The notes beneath the pieces were generated by a model that was not told where the DNA came from, searched no databases, and saw nothing but the letters and a program-made list of their open reading frames with translations. Shown here one piece after another: positions 56,229 through 63,730 of a DNA stretch of 64,000 bases; the first letter of the stretch is position 1, and each line of letters starts with the position of its first letter. The position numbers were made by a program, and so were the translations under genes. The stretch comes from Aliirhizobium wenxiniae. GTDB taxonomy: Bacteria > Pseudomonadota > Alphaproteobacteria > Rhizobiales > Rhizobiaceae. Where the stretch lies: contig NZ_JACHEG010000009.1 in NCBI RefSeq assembly GCF_014201355.1, forward strand, positions 62,001 through 126,000, read 5' to 3'.

Positions 56229-56352
56229 CAAGCAGTATGCATTCTGTGACTCGAGGATGGTCACTGGCTGGCTCGACGGTCGCAAGTGCTGCTTCGCAGC
56301 TCTCGACATGCCGAACGCTCAGGTGAGTCTCTCTATCGATCCCGACCTGCTA

Positions 56353-56916
56353 TTAGGTCCGGGCACTCCGTAGAACGCGAGCCAGCGTTTTCGGATGGAT
56401 CTGATACCTTGCAGCGACCTCAGAGATGGGCTCCAGGTCGATCTCAACAGCATGCCTTGCAGCGCCGGTCTGCACTTCGGTCATCGACGGGCGGCGTCCT
56501 ATACGAGATCCTCGTGCTCTTGCCGCTTCCATCCCAGCCTTGGTGCGCTCGCTTATGATGGCTCGTTCAAATTCTGCCATCGCGGCCATCATGTGAAAAA
56601 CCAACCGCCCGCCCGACGACGACGTATCAATACTCTCGGTCATCGATCGGAAATCACATCCCCGCTTCGATAGGCCGTTCACGGTCTGAATTAGGTCGAC
56701 GAGGGAACGTCCCAGCCGGTCAAGCCTCCAAACGACAAGCATGTCACCGCGCTTGATTTGCCTGAGAGCATTGCGAAGGCCAGGGCGCTGGAAGTCGGCA
56801 CCGGATAGTCCGTGATCGGTAAAGATCTCCGTGCAACCAGCCGCCTTCAACGCCGCAATCTGCATATCGAGGTTCTGCTCGATCGTTGAAACGCGGGCAT
56901 AACCGACCAGCTTCAT
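56353..56916 (-). CDS. Small serine recombinase (resolvase/invertase type)
   Basis: 187 residues: catalytic serine in YARVSTIEQNLDMQ, GLSGADFQRPGL, LVVWRLDRLGRSLVDLI, MAAMAEFERAIISERTKAG, then a C-terminal helix-turn-helix (ISEVAARYQIHPKTLARVLR). Typical of Tn3-type resolvases and DNA invertases. No transposase or inverted repeats are seen nearby, so it may be a remnant of a transposon or an independent resolution module. Confidence 0.92.
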   Translation of the reverse strand: MKLVGYARVSTIEQNLDMQIAALKAAGCTEIFTDHGLSGADFQRPGLRNALRQIKRGDMLVVWRLDRLGRSLVDLIQTVNGLSKRGCDFRSMTESIDTSSSGGRLVFHMMAAMAEFERAIISERTKAGMEAARARGSRIGRRPSMTEVQTGAARHAVEIDLEPISEVAARYQIHPKTLARVLRSART

Positions 56917-57121
56917 TTCCTATATCCTCACGCTCTGATGGCTCCTAAGCGATTGACATAAAGGAACCTTTTCGCTCTGTCGGTCATTAAATGGAGCTTC
57001 TCCGGAAGCCCTTGAAACCATAGGGTGCGACCGGATCAGCAGTTACAGCTGAGCTCTATCGGACAAAGGTTCCCTTTCGCTCTTGCAGGCACATCCAGAC
57101 CCGTTTTGCAGCGAGGAGCGC

Positions 57122-57376
57122 ATGGATCTTTGGTTGTTGATGTTCGCATCCGGCGTCGTTTTCGGGGGGGCGTGCGCGATTTTAGCCGCAAACAAGAACC
57201 GGGATCCGTTGGGCTGGTTCGTTCTTGGCTTCTTTTTCAGCATCATTGCTCTGATTCTGATCGCCGGACTGTCGCCCGCAGAGAAGACTTCTGCCGATAA
57301 CTGGTCGAAACGAGGCCAGGGCGACGGCGAGTTTGCTTCTAATCCGAAAGACCCGGAGCGTCCCTGGCTGGGATAA
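57122..57376 (+). CDS. Small two-helix membrane protein
   Basis: 84 residues, not recognised. Two hydrophobic helices (LWLLMFASGVVFGGACAILAA and WFVLGFFFSIIALILIAGL) joined by NKNRDPLG, with a polar tail ending in DPERPWLG. The start at 57122 has GAGGAG upstream; a reading back to 57083 lacks one. Confidence 0.62.
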   Translation: MDLWLLMFASGVVFGGACAILAANKNRDPLGWFVLGFFFSIIALILIAGLSPAEKTSADNWSKRGQGDGEFASNPKDPERPWLG

Positions 57377-57409
57377 GCCGCTCCGAGCAGCCGTTAGCAT
57401 GTGGATCTC

Positions 57410-57748
57410 TCACCTCGGTCCGACGTCGCACGAAGGAGTGGGTGCCGACCCGCCTCCGAAGAACGCCGCACGTCCCTCGTCTTCGGCCAGCTTCTGGTTC
57501 ACCACAGCGACCACGTCGCCATAGGTGCGGCGCTTATCACGCCACAAGGGGTAGAGACTGCCGGACAAAATCCGGAATTCAAGCTCGTATTCGCGAGGGA
57601 AGGGCTCCGGATCAAAAGCGAGGTGTTCGCACAACTGGCGCAGCGTCAAGCGGCACCCGTCGTGGACGCCTACGCAGTGGCTGTCACGAACGTAGGCATA
57701 GTAATCTACCCGGTTGCGAAAAAACCGGCGGATATCAGTAAATTCCAT
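57410..57748 (-). CDS. Hypothetical protein
   Basis: 112 residues, not recognised. Starts MEFTDIRRFFRNRVDYYAYVRDSHCVGVHDGCRLTLRQLCEHLAF, then a lysine/arginine-rich stretch with DVVAVVNQKLAEDEG. AAGGAAT upstream of 57748 supports this start over one 16 codons earlier. Three cysteines are scattered and do not form an obvious metal site. Accessory-region composition. Confidence 0.5.
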   Translation of the reverse strand: MEFTDIRRFFRNRVDYYAYVRDSHCVGVHDGCRLTLRQLCEHLAFDPEPFPREYELEFRILSGSLYPLWRDKRRTYGDVVAVVNQKLAEDEGRAAFFGGGSAPTPSCDVGPR

Positions 57749-57928
57749 TTGGGATTCCTTAGGTAACAAAGGACTTCGAGCGTGCCGAACCGGCACGCTT
57801 TCTAAAGGTTCGGAGTCGTTGGCTGAAACGACCGGCCGGAGGGTATCAATCTGTAATCACGCCCTATGTTTACTCAATCTTTTAAAGAAGGAGCTATGAT
57901 AGGGAATGATTACATCCCGGTTCGGCGT

Positions 57929-58930
57929 TTAGTGGTCGGAAGACGTGGTCGCAGCAGCACTTACCTTCCTGCGAAAGTTCGCGACATTAGTGGAGATCCG
58001 CTTCCGGTCTGCGTCTAGAACAGGTGATGCTGATCCGGTCGCCTGGACGGTGATATTAATGGCCTCAATAGCCGCCGTCCTGCAGGTGGCCACAATCGGG
58101 CAGACGTCGCAAGGCGCACGATTGACATCGATGGTTTCGGCGATACCGAAGCAGCTGGGGAGCAGATCCGCCCGATCGAGCTTAATTACAGTCCTGGTCT
58201 CCCAAGCACGATCATCGGCTCTAGTCTTCGCGCACTTCGCAAGCTCTACGAGATCAGCGTCCGGCGGTGCCAACGCAAGCCCCTGCTCCAGCGTCAGATG
58301 ACGCTTAACGAAGACGCTGTCCGCAATCTGGTGTGCGAGCGGCCTGTGCTCGTTCCGAATCTCCGACATCATCAGCTCGCGAAAATGATCCTGGGCCGGC
58401 AAGACGAGATAATTCTCGGCCCGATAATGGGGGATGTCAGCAACGCTCTTCATACGAACCGGGAGCACATCCTCAACGCGCTCGTCGAACAACGACCACC
58501 ATGCCTCTCGATTTCTCTCCGAGGCATGAAGCTGGCCCGGACGCATGGTCCAGAAACGCTTGCGCCGTGACGCAAAATCAAAGCTGAAGTCGACCAACAA
58601 GTCATACGGGACAAAAATCTCGTCCGTCCGAGCGCGGGCACGCCAAAGCTCAGTATACCAGGCAGCGCGAGTAGAAGGGACACCGCTCTTGATCACCGAA
58701 ACCTTTTCCGCAAGCGCAATATCGATGTTGCGGCTGACATAGCGCCGGAGCCCAGCAATGTAGTGCTCCGCGAAAGTCATCGTCGCTTGCACCGGAGACA
58801 GGAAGCGATAATCAAACCAGCGCTTCATCATCAGCTGGCTCTCGTCCTTCCAGTCCCTGGGGTGAAGGACGGTCCGCATTCGCACGACATCATTAATGCG
58901 GTTATAAATCTTTGCCTTATCCATTGACAC
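57929..58930 (-). CDS. Hypothetical protein with a C-X13-C-X2-C-X5-C cysteine cluster
   Basis: 333 residues, not recognised over most of its length. Arg/Trp-rich helical N-terminal two thirds (MKRWFDYRFLSPVQATMTFAEHYIAGLRRYV, RKRFWTMRPGQLHAS). Near residue 272 comes CFGIAETIDVNRAPC, then CDVCPIVATC, the spacing seen in [4Fe-4S] WhiB-type clusters. GTG at 58930 has AAGGAG about 5 nt upstream; ATG at 58924 is possible. A metal- or cluster-binding role is inferred from spacing only. Confidence 0.6.
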   Translation of the reverse strand: MSMDKAKIYNRINDVVRMRTVLHPRDWKDESQLMMKRWFDYRFLSPVQATMTFAEHYIAGLRRYVSRNIDIALAEKVSVIKSGVPSTRAAWYTELWRARARTDEIFVPYDLLVDFSFDFASRRKRFWTMRPGQLHASERNREAWWSLFDERVEDVLPVRMKSVADIPHYRAENYLVLPAQDHFRELMMSEIRNEHRPLAHQIADSVFVKRHLTLEQGLALAPPDADLVELAKCAKTRADDRAWETRTVIKLDRADLLPSCFGIAETIDVNRAPCDVCPIVATCRTAAIEAINITVQATGSASPVLDADRKRISTNVANFRRKVSAAATTSSDH

Positions 58931-59870
58931 AGGTTCTCCTTCGGGCGACAGATGCCGTCCGGCTGGTGTTCTTCGATGATGGTCAAGCGCTTACTCACTT
59001 ACAGTTATAGCGAGATCCCGAGGCGAGCGCATAAGATCGCAAAAGAATTTTCGAGCCTCGACGTCTTCGCCTCGACTCGACGTTTCGCCTGGGCGCGTTC
59101 CTTTGATCAAAGGTGGTGAATTTACTGTGGCGTAGATGACGCTTACCCGGGAGCTTGCCTGTCGATTTTGCGGTATGGGAGGATACGTCCGCCCCATCGT
59201 CGCCGGCACGGAAGGGACTCCCATCGTGCAACTCAATTTTTTCTAAGACTTCGATGCCTGCCGATCGACCTGGATCTCGATTGATGATCGCGGTAGGCAA
59301 GCCAGAGGAGGTCGCGCGGCACCGGATTGCCGCGAACAAGACGCGGACGCTCCGCTGGTGATCGTCCGCAGAGAGTTGAGGATATTGTTAGCGCTCGACG
59401 ACTGTCAGCTCCTTGTCGAATTTCACGGCAATCCCGTCGCCCTGGCACACGAGATAGATTGATCGCCTCAAGGATACTGACGCACCGCGGGATATGTTTT
59501 TGCCACTGGCCCTCAAGGGATTGATCACGTCTACCAGTCGGCTCACCCGTCCGGCGGTTGCGAAGTCTGCCAGTCAAGGCTGCTTAACTGACACAGACCG
59601 ACGCGCAAAGCGCATGGTGCAACTAAAACGGGTTCCGCAACCTTTACATCAGCAGCAAAAATGCGAAATCCAACCGAATCCCGCAAGATGATGTAAACAT
59701 CATGACAAGGTTAGGTGCTAATTCGCAGTGATTTCAATGTTAAAGGCAACGTGGAATGCAACCTAGAATGTATATTGCGGGGCGTTTTTGCCCCGCAACC
59801 TTGACGAACCCTGCTCTCAGGCAAGGCGGATGTAAACGTCGCGCAAGTTAATGCTCGGGCGTCGATAGAT
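58931..59870. other. 940-bp stretch without a supportable gene
   Basis: Short open frames on both strands are arginine-rich, overlap each other and have no recognisable domain or good start. Visible structure: the dyad ATGATGT-AA-ACATCAT (59688-59703) and a strong 9-bp hairpin TTGCGGGGC-GTTTTT-GCCCCGCAA (59775-59798), both downstream of the integrase gene. The latter may be its terminator or an arm of an attachment region. The rest may be decayed coding DNA. Confidence 0.55.
59775..59798. repeat. Perfect 9-bp hairpin downstream of the integrase
   Basis: TTGCGGGGC and GCCCCGCAA flank a GTTTTT loop. It lies 73 nt past the integrase stop. No T tract follows the stem on the minus strand, so a terminator call is uncertain. 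Confidence 0.55.
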
Positions 59871-60863
59871 CTACGCCAGGCGAGTTACAAGATCGTCGGC
59901 AGACAGGTGCGTGTAACGCTTGAGCATCCTCAGCTCCTTGTGCCCGGATATGCTGCTGACCTCGATCATGTTCAGACCGCGCTCAAATAGGCGGCTGACA
60001 CCTTCGTGGCGAAGATCATGGAAACGGAGGTTCTTGATCCCAACGCGAACAAGAAGACGACGCCAAGTCTGCTCTAACGCTCCTGGGCTCATTGGGAAAA
60101 CGGTAGATTCGTCTACTTGATTTTGCGCCTTCCAGCTCATCAGGGTGTCAAATGCTCGTTGCGACAGCGGCACCTCTCTACCAGATCCATTTTTGGTCAT
60201 GGTCAGAGTGATCACCCGGCGATTGTGCGAGATGTCTGTCCATTCCAATCCGAGGATCTCTCCACGGCGCATCCCTGTCTCAATCGCTAAGATCACCAGC
60301 GTCCGGAAGAAGGGGATCTTACCGGCATCACAACCGTCAAGCAGTCTCTGCTCCTCGTCCCCCATCAGGCGTCGGCTGCGCTCGTTTCGGATCACCGGGC
60401 GGCGCACCAGTTTAACGACGTTCCTCGCGAGCGGCATTCCCCAATCACGGGTAGCAACCTCGAGGACATGGCTCAAGATCGCCATTTCACGCACGGCGGT
60501 AGATGGAGCTACGGACTGCAGGCGCTCATCACGGAACGTCGCAACGTCTTGCTGGCTGAGCCCGATCAGCGTCCGGTGCGATAGATCGTGACGTCGAAGG
60601 ACATCGATGCGCTGCCCTTCCTGGACAGCTCCACGTTTCAGAGGCGTAACCTCGTTCTGATAGCGCTCGAGGAGCTCTCCCAGCGTCGTGGTCTCAAGGA
60701 TCTTTGTGTCCGGAGCCATGCCGAAACGATCGACCTGCGTCTCAAGGTCTCGCGCCCACTTTTCCGCCTCGGCTTTGCTGTCGAAGCTCTTGGCCCTAGG
60801 TTTCATGCCGCGACGGCGCACCTGGGCCTGCCATCTTCCTCTGAGTTTTCTGATCGTTGCCAT
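59871..60863 (-). CDS. Tyrosine-type site-specific integrase
   Basis: 330 residues. N-terminal arm-binding segment (MATIRKLRGRWQAQVRRRGMKPRAKSFDSKAEAEKWARDLE), core-binding SAM-like domain, then the catalytic domain with IETGMRRGEILGLEW (first Arg), FHDLRHEGVSRLFE (HxxR), GHKELRMLKRYTHLS (His and the Tyr nucleophile). GGAG is spaced correctly for 60863. Catalytic residues all appear present, so it may be active. A copy of its 5' end occurs at 63517-63630. Confidence 0.93.
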   Translation of the reverse strand: MATIRKLRGRWQAQVRRRGMKPRAKSFDSKAEAEKWARDLETQVDRFGMAPDTKILETTTLGELLERYQNEVTPLKRGAVQEGQRIDVLRRHDLSHRTLIGLSQQDVATFRDERLQSVAPSTAVREMAILSHVLEVATRDWGMPLARNVVKLVRRPVIRNERSRRLMGDEEQRLLDGCDAGKIPFFRTLVILAIETGMRRGEILGLEWTDISHNRRVITLTMTKNGSGREVPLSQRAFDTLMSWKAQNQVDESTVFPMSPGALEQTWRRLLVRVGIKNLRFHDLRHEGVSRLFERGLNMIEVSSISGHKELRMLKRYTHLSADDLVTRLA

Positions 60864-61002
60864 CTCAATCTCCGTTTGTGATCGAGATGATGCGTAGGAT
60901 GCCCCGTAAACGGGGCCAAGGGTAATTCCGGCACGGAAACGCGAATCGATCAGTTGCGGCAAATTAATTGCCGGGAGCTTTGACGACGCTCGTAGTTTTC
61001 TT

Positions 61003-61950
61003 CTAGAGAACTCGGCGACGGTAGGCCATCTTTATCTCGGCAATTACCTGCGCCCCATACTTCACAGTGAGGCGGGCCACAAAGTCAGGCTCGATATCTT
61101 CTGCGAACGCCAAGTGCCCCGCTAATCGACATGTGTCTGCTTCGGAAAGGTTGCCTAAGATCCACTGATGGACGCCAGCTCTCATATTTCGTTTGCGGAG
61201 TTGACCCAAAGAAACCTTGCCATCATTCGTTAAAATCAAACCCGTTACCATGCGCTTATACTTTTTCGTCGCTAGGACAGTTTTATTTAAATTCAATTTA
61301 ATTCGGGGATGATCGGCATCCTTTATTAGTTTTACCAAGAATTTTTCGACCCCATTAAGAAATCCCGTTCTCTTTGCCGAAAATGTCAGATCATCAGCAT
61401 ATCTTGTATAAGTTATTTTCTGCGAATCGCAGTATTTTGCTAGATTTTCATCGAAGTCGAATAAAAGTATGTTCGACAGCAACGGAGACGAAGGCGCCCC
61501 TATTGCTAGCCGAAGCACAGAAGACCGGCGATTTTTTCTCCTGAACATTATCTTAGAGCTCAGCTCGATATCTTCGTCATCTTTGAAAACTCCATGACGG
61601 CGGCAATAATCTTCCCAATCTTCGGCCCGAAGTGATGGAAAAAAGTCCTGAAAGTCGAACTTTAAGATCGGACCATTGTGGGAATGAGCCTGAGCATTTC
61701 GACGCAGACTGACGCCAGGACGGTAAGCCATCGCAGCGGGATGCACCGGTAACTTCGAGAGGATACTGTCGTTTAGCGCGCGCTGCAACACCTTGAGCTC
61801 GCGGGCCGGTTGAGCAATTTCGCGCCGACCACCCTTTCGCTTAGCAATGTAATAGACTTTGTAGCGATCGGGCGCGTTACTGATTATTGCGCGAAGATCA
61901 AAGTCGCTTAGACCAGTGGCCTGAGATAAAACCGATATAAGCTCACTCAT
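61003..61950 (-). CDS. Retron-type reverse transcriptase
   Basis: 315 residues, the size of retron RTs. Motifs: the retron-specific NAQAHSH (residues 85-91, NAxxH), FDFQDFFPSL (catalytic Asp), GAPSSPLLSN, the catalytic YADD at 184-187 in YTRYADDLTFSA, and VTG at 235-237 (RMVTGLIL), which contacts the msr RNA in characterised retrons. Its ATG overlaps the effector stop by 8 nt, so it is translationally coupled. It should prime cDNA synthesis from the 2'-OH of a branch guanosine in the ncRNA at 62891-63054. It looks intact. Confidence 0.95.
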   Translation of the reverse strand: MSELISVLSQATGLSDFDLRAIISNAPDRYKVYYIAKRKGGRREIAQPARELKVLQRALNDSILSKLPVHPAAMAYRPGVSLRRNAQAHSHNGPILKFDFQDFFPSLRAEDWEDYCRRHGVFKDDEDIELSSKIMFRRKNRRSSVLRLAIGAPSSPLLSNILLFDFDENLAKYCDSQKITYTRYADDLTFSAKRTGFLNGVEKFLVKLIKDADHPRIKLNLNKTVLATKKYKRMVTGLILTNDGKVSLGQLRKRNMRAGVHQWILGNLSEADTCRLAGHLAFAEDIEPDFVARLTVKYGAQVIAEIKMAYRRRVL

Positions 61951-62890
61951 TCGACGCTACCATCAATCGGGTTATAACACTGTAGCGAAGCGGATCCTTG
62001 TCTTTCCAATGTTGACGGATGGCGAGACGACGACGGACCTTGTTTTGCACAGACCTGGTGGTCTTGGTAGTGATGACGGCGGCATCAGGAAGGGGATTGG
62101 CGATGAAGAACTCGTCCAGTCCCTTCTTTCTACGAGCGATCCAGTCTACGGATACGGCGCACAACAGATACCCCTTCAAATCCAGAACGGGCACGTATAC
62201 GCCCACAATCAGAAGTAATTCATCAATCTCATTGAAAGTGAGAGCTCCGTATTCCTGTATTAGGCCAACGATTAGCTTAATGATGTGACCCGGCCTTTCT
62301 AGGTTGAACGTCGTCGGATCTCGCGTGCTTTCCAATCTTGTTCTCAATGGCGTCTGTAGTTGATCTTTCAGCACGTCGACTTTGATACCCCCTGGTGACG
62401 CCACTTCGCCGACATCGGCGTCATCAATTACAAAAATTGATTTCTGCCCGTGCTTGCGCTCGAGGGAGCGCAAAGGTCCCAGACGAATGAAAGAGGTCTC
62501 TCCCTTTCCTCGCCAATGCCTATCTCTGACGACTACAAGCAGCCTCGAGGCAATTTCTTGGATTACGCAGAACGCTCCTAGCTCGGCCATGCTTCCCTCG
62601 CTTTCACAAAAAAGGAGGATCAGCTCTGATATTTCTGCCAGATCGGTTTCGAACTGAAGAACATCCTCATATGCGTCCGAAAAAACGTGGAGCTTCGTGA
62701 TGTCCTCGGCTTGGATTATGACTTTTCCTCGCAGCGCCGGGTTGTCGAGTATCTTGAGGAAACCATCTCGCAGCGAAAGCGGGACCGGCTTGTCGATATC
62801 CGAGTATGGTCCACCGCAGAGGAAAACCACTGCAGAAGGAGATTGAACATGGATTTTCTCCACATCCAACTCCTCTGCAAATGGCAACAT
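61943..62890 (-). CDS. Retron effector, NDT-like with C-terminal DNA-binding region (Ec86/St85 family)
   Basis: 315 residues. VVFLCGG (residues 21-27) and CESEGSMAELGAF (95-107, Glu103) match the nucleoside-deoxyribosyltransferase-like fold of the Ec86 (retron-Eco1) effector, including the glutamate that matches its essential active-site residue; FIRLGPLRSLERK also aligns. The C-terminal half (IIKLIVGLIQEYGALTFNEIDELL) resembles a winged helix. In Ec86 such an effector hydrolyses NAD+ or nucleotides and is held inactive by RT-msDNA. ATG is immediately after the a2 arm of the ncRNA, with AAGGG as ribosome site. Confidence 0.88.
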   Translation of the reverse strand: MLPFAEELDVEKIHVQSPSAVVFLCGGPYSDIDKPVPLSLRDGFLKILDNPALRGKVIIQAEDITKLHVFSDAYEDVLQFETDLAEISELILLFCESEGSMAELGAFCVIQEIASRLLVVVRDRHWRGKGETSFIRLGPLRSLERKHGQKSIFVIDDADVGEVASPGGIKVDVLKDQLQTPLRTRLESTRDPTTFNLERPGHIIKLIVGLIQEYGALTFNEIDELLLIVGVYVPVLDLKGYLLCAVSVDWIARRKKGLDEFFIANPLPDAAVITTKTTRSVQNKVRRRLAIRQHWKDKDPLRYSVITRLMVASNE

Positions 62891-63054
62891 AGCTTACCCT
62901 TAAAGCCCTGTAAGGTAGGGATTGATTATCGAGCGGAGCGTCCCGAAGGGCGATGTTCAATCGCTACCTTACAGGGCACCAAAATTCCGCAATATGATGA
63001 GGTCCAGACGAAACGCTAGACCAAGTGCTAATATGCACTCAAGACACGTAAGCC
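62891..63054 (-). ncRNA. Candidate retron msr-msd RNA
   Basis: Read on the minus strand. a1: GGCTTAC (63054-63048) plus CTTGAG (63043-63038) pair with a2: GTAAGCT (62897-62891) plus TTTAAG (62904-62899), 13 pairs with three G-U and a small internal loop. Next TTAGC (63031-63027), where G63028 is the branch candidate, then an msr hairpin GGTCTAG-N8-CTGGACC (63022-63001). The msd hairpin follows (62977-62905). Total about 164 nt. The order matches the msr-msd layout of retron-Eco1. Alternative pairing AGTGC-N6-GCACT (63039-63024) would compete. Confidence 0.72.
62905..62977 (-). repeat. Long msd hairpin
   Basis: Inverted repeat with 21-bp arms at 62905-62925 and 62957-62977, one mismatch in 21 (core GCCCTGTAAGGTAG / CTACCTTACAGGGC). 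The 31-nt interior continues with ATCG/CGAT after a 2x2 loop and CCC-GAA-GGG at the tip. Such a long stem is what reverse transcription of msd would turn into msDNA. Confidence 0.85.
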
Positions 63055-63059
63055 TATCA

Positions 63060-63087
63060 ACGATAGCCGGCCGGGATTCGTTGTCAA
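63060..63087 (-). promoter_or_regulatory. Promoter of the retron operon
   Basis: Minus strand: TTGACA (63087-63082, exact -35), 16-nt spacer, TATCGT (63065-63060, 4 of 6 to TATAAT). The predicted start falls about 6 nt on, at G63054/53, which is exactly the 5' end of the a1 arm. Confidence 0.68.
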
Positions 63088-63199
63088 CCGAATTTGCCAG
63101 GACTAGGTAGGTCTAAGTCTTAACCGGCTTGCCATACTAAAGACACGGCTAAGCGCGCTCTCCTTAATAATTCGACAAGCCGTTAACGCTTAAAATTAA

Positions 63200-63508
63200 T
63201 GGGCGTCACCGGCAGAGGCGGCGAAGCGGCTGGACGGCGGTTACTACGAGCTGATTACCCAGGCTGCCGAAGTGCTTTCCGCGAAGCATCCGCTGGCTGC
63301 GACGATCGTCTTGCGATCGATGATTAACTTTCCCCTGGAGAGTGGGCGCTCAAGCCGATACAAACACGCAGCACGTCATCTTGCCGAATGCAGATCCTTG
63401 GCGAGCCAGATCGATGATTTCGGCGGTATCCTGCCGCATGAAGCTTATGTGGCCGAGCTGAAAAGGGAGCATGGGCGGAAGTCGGGGTTTTGGAGCCTTG
63501 CGTCGTAA
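63200..63508 (+). pseudogene. 3' fragment of a DUF6880-type gene
   Basis: An open frame begins right after an in-frame stop at 63197 and has no proper start; the visible residues (AEAAKRLDGGYYELITQAAEVLSAKHPLAAT..., then RYKHAARHLAECRSLASQIDDFGG and HGRKSGFWSL) are the C-terminal part of a DUF6880-like protein. A GTG at 63272 would give only 78 residues. The gene appears truncated on its 5' side by the retron insertion. Recognition is from the family pattern and is not certain. Confidence 0.7.
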
Positions 63509-63516
63509 TGATGTCA

Positions 63517-63630
63517 CCTGCACCTGCCAGCGTCCTCCGAGCTTTCTGATCGTCGCCATATGATCTCCAATCGATGTTGACGATCACGCCTAGGACGCCC
63601 CGGAAGGGTGCCAAGGATTTTCCCGGCACG
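63517..63630 (-). pseudogene. Truncated second copy of the integrase 5' end
   Basis: About 114 bp resemble 60822-60936 (the integrase start and its upstream region) in the same orientation. The fragment starts MATIRKLGGRWQVQV at 63559, then loses homology after 15 codons, where the DUF6880 fragment begins. So two related integrase starts flank the retron in direct repeat, about 2.7 kb apart. Confidence 0.78.
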
Positions 63631-63730
63631 ACTCGCACGAGCGTGACTCAATAGACACGGCCATTGAAGAATCGGCGGCTGTCACCACATTTCACGTGAC
63701 GAGTCAAGGCTTCTATGAGATAGCCACAAC

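Noticed and set aside
58995..59577. Two overlapping minus-strand frames of 114 codons each
   Set aside because: Arginine-rich, no start signals, no domain; more likely decayed or non-coding DNA.
63149..63170. GAGCGCGCTTAGCC as the a1 arm and branch site of the retron ncRNA
   Set aside because: Pairs with a2 over only four or five bases and would need a 170-nt msr; the 63038-63054 arm pairs far better and fits the promoter.
63695..63710. TTTCACGTGA as a fourth parS
   Set aside because: Only the central 10 bases match; flanks differ on both sides, and it is far from the par locus.
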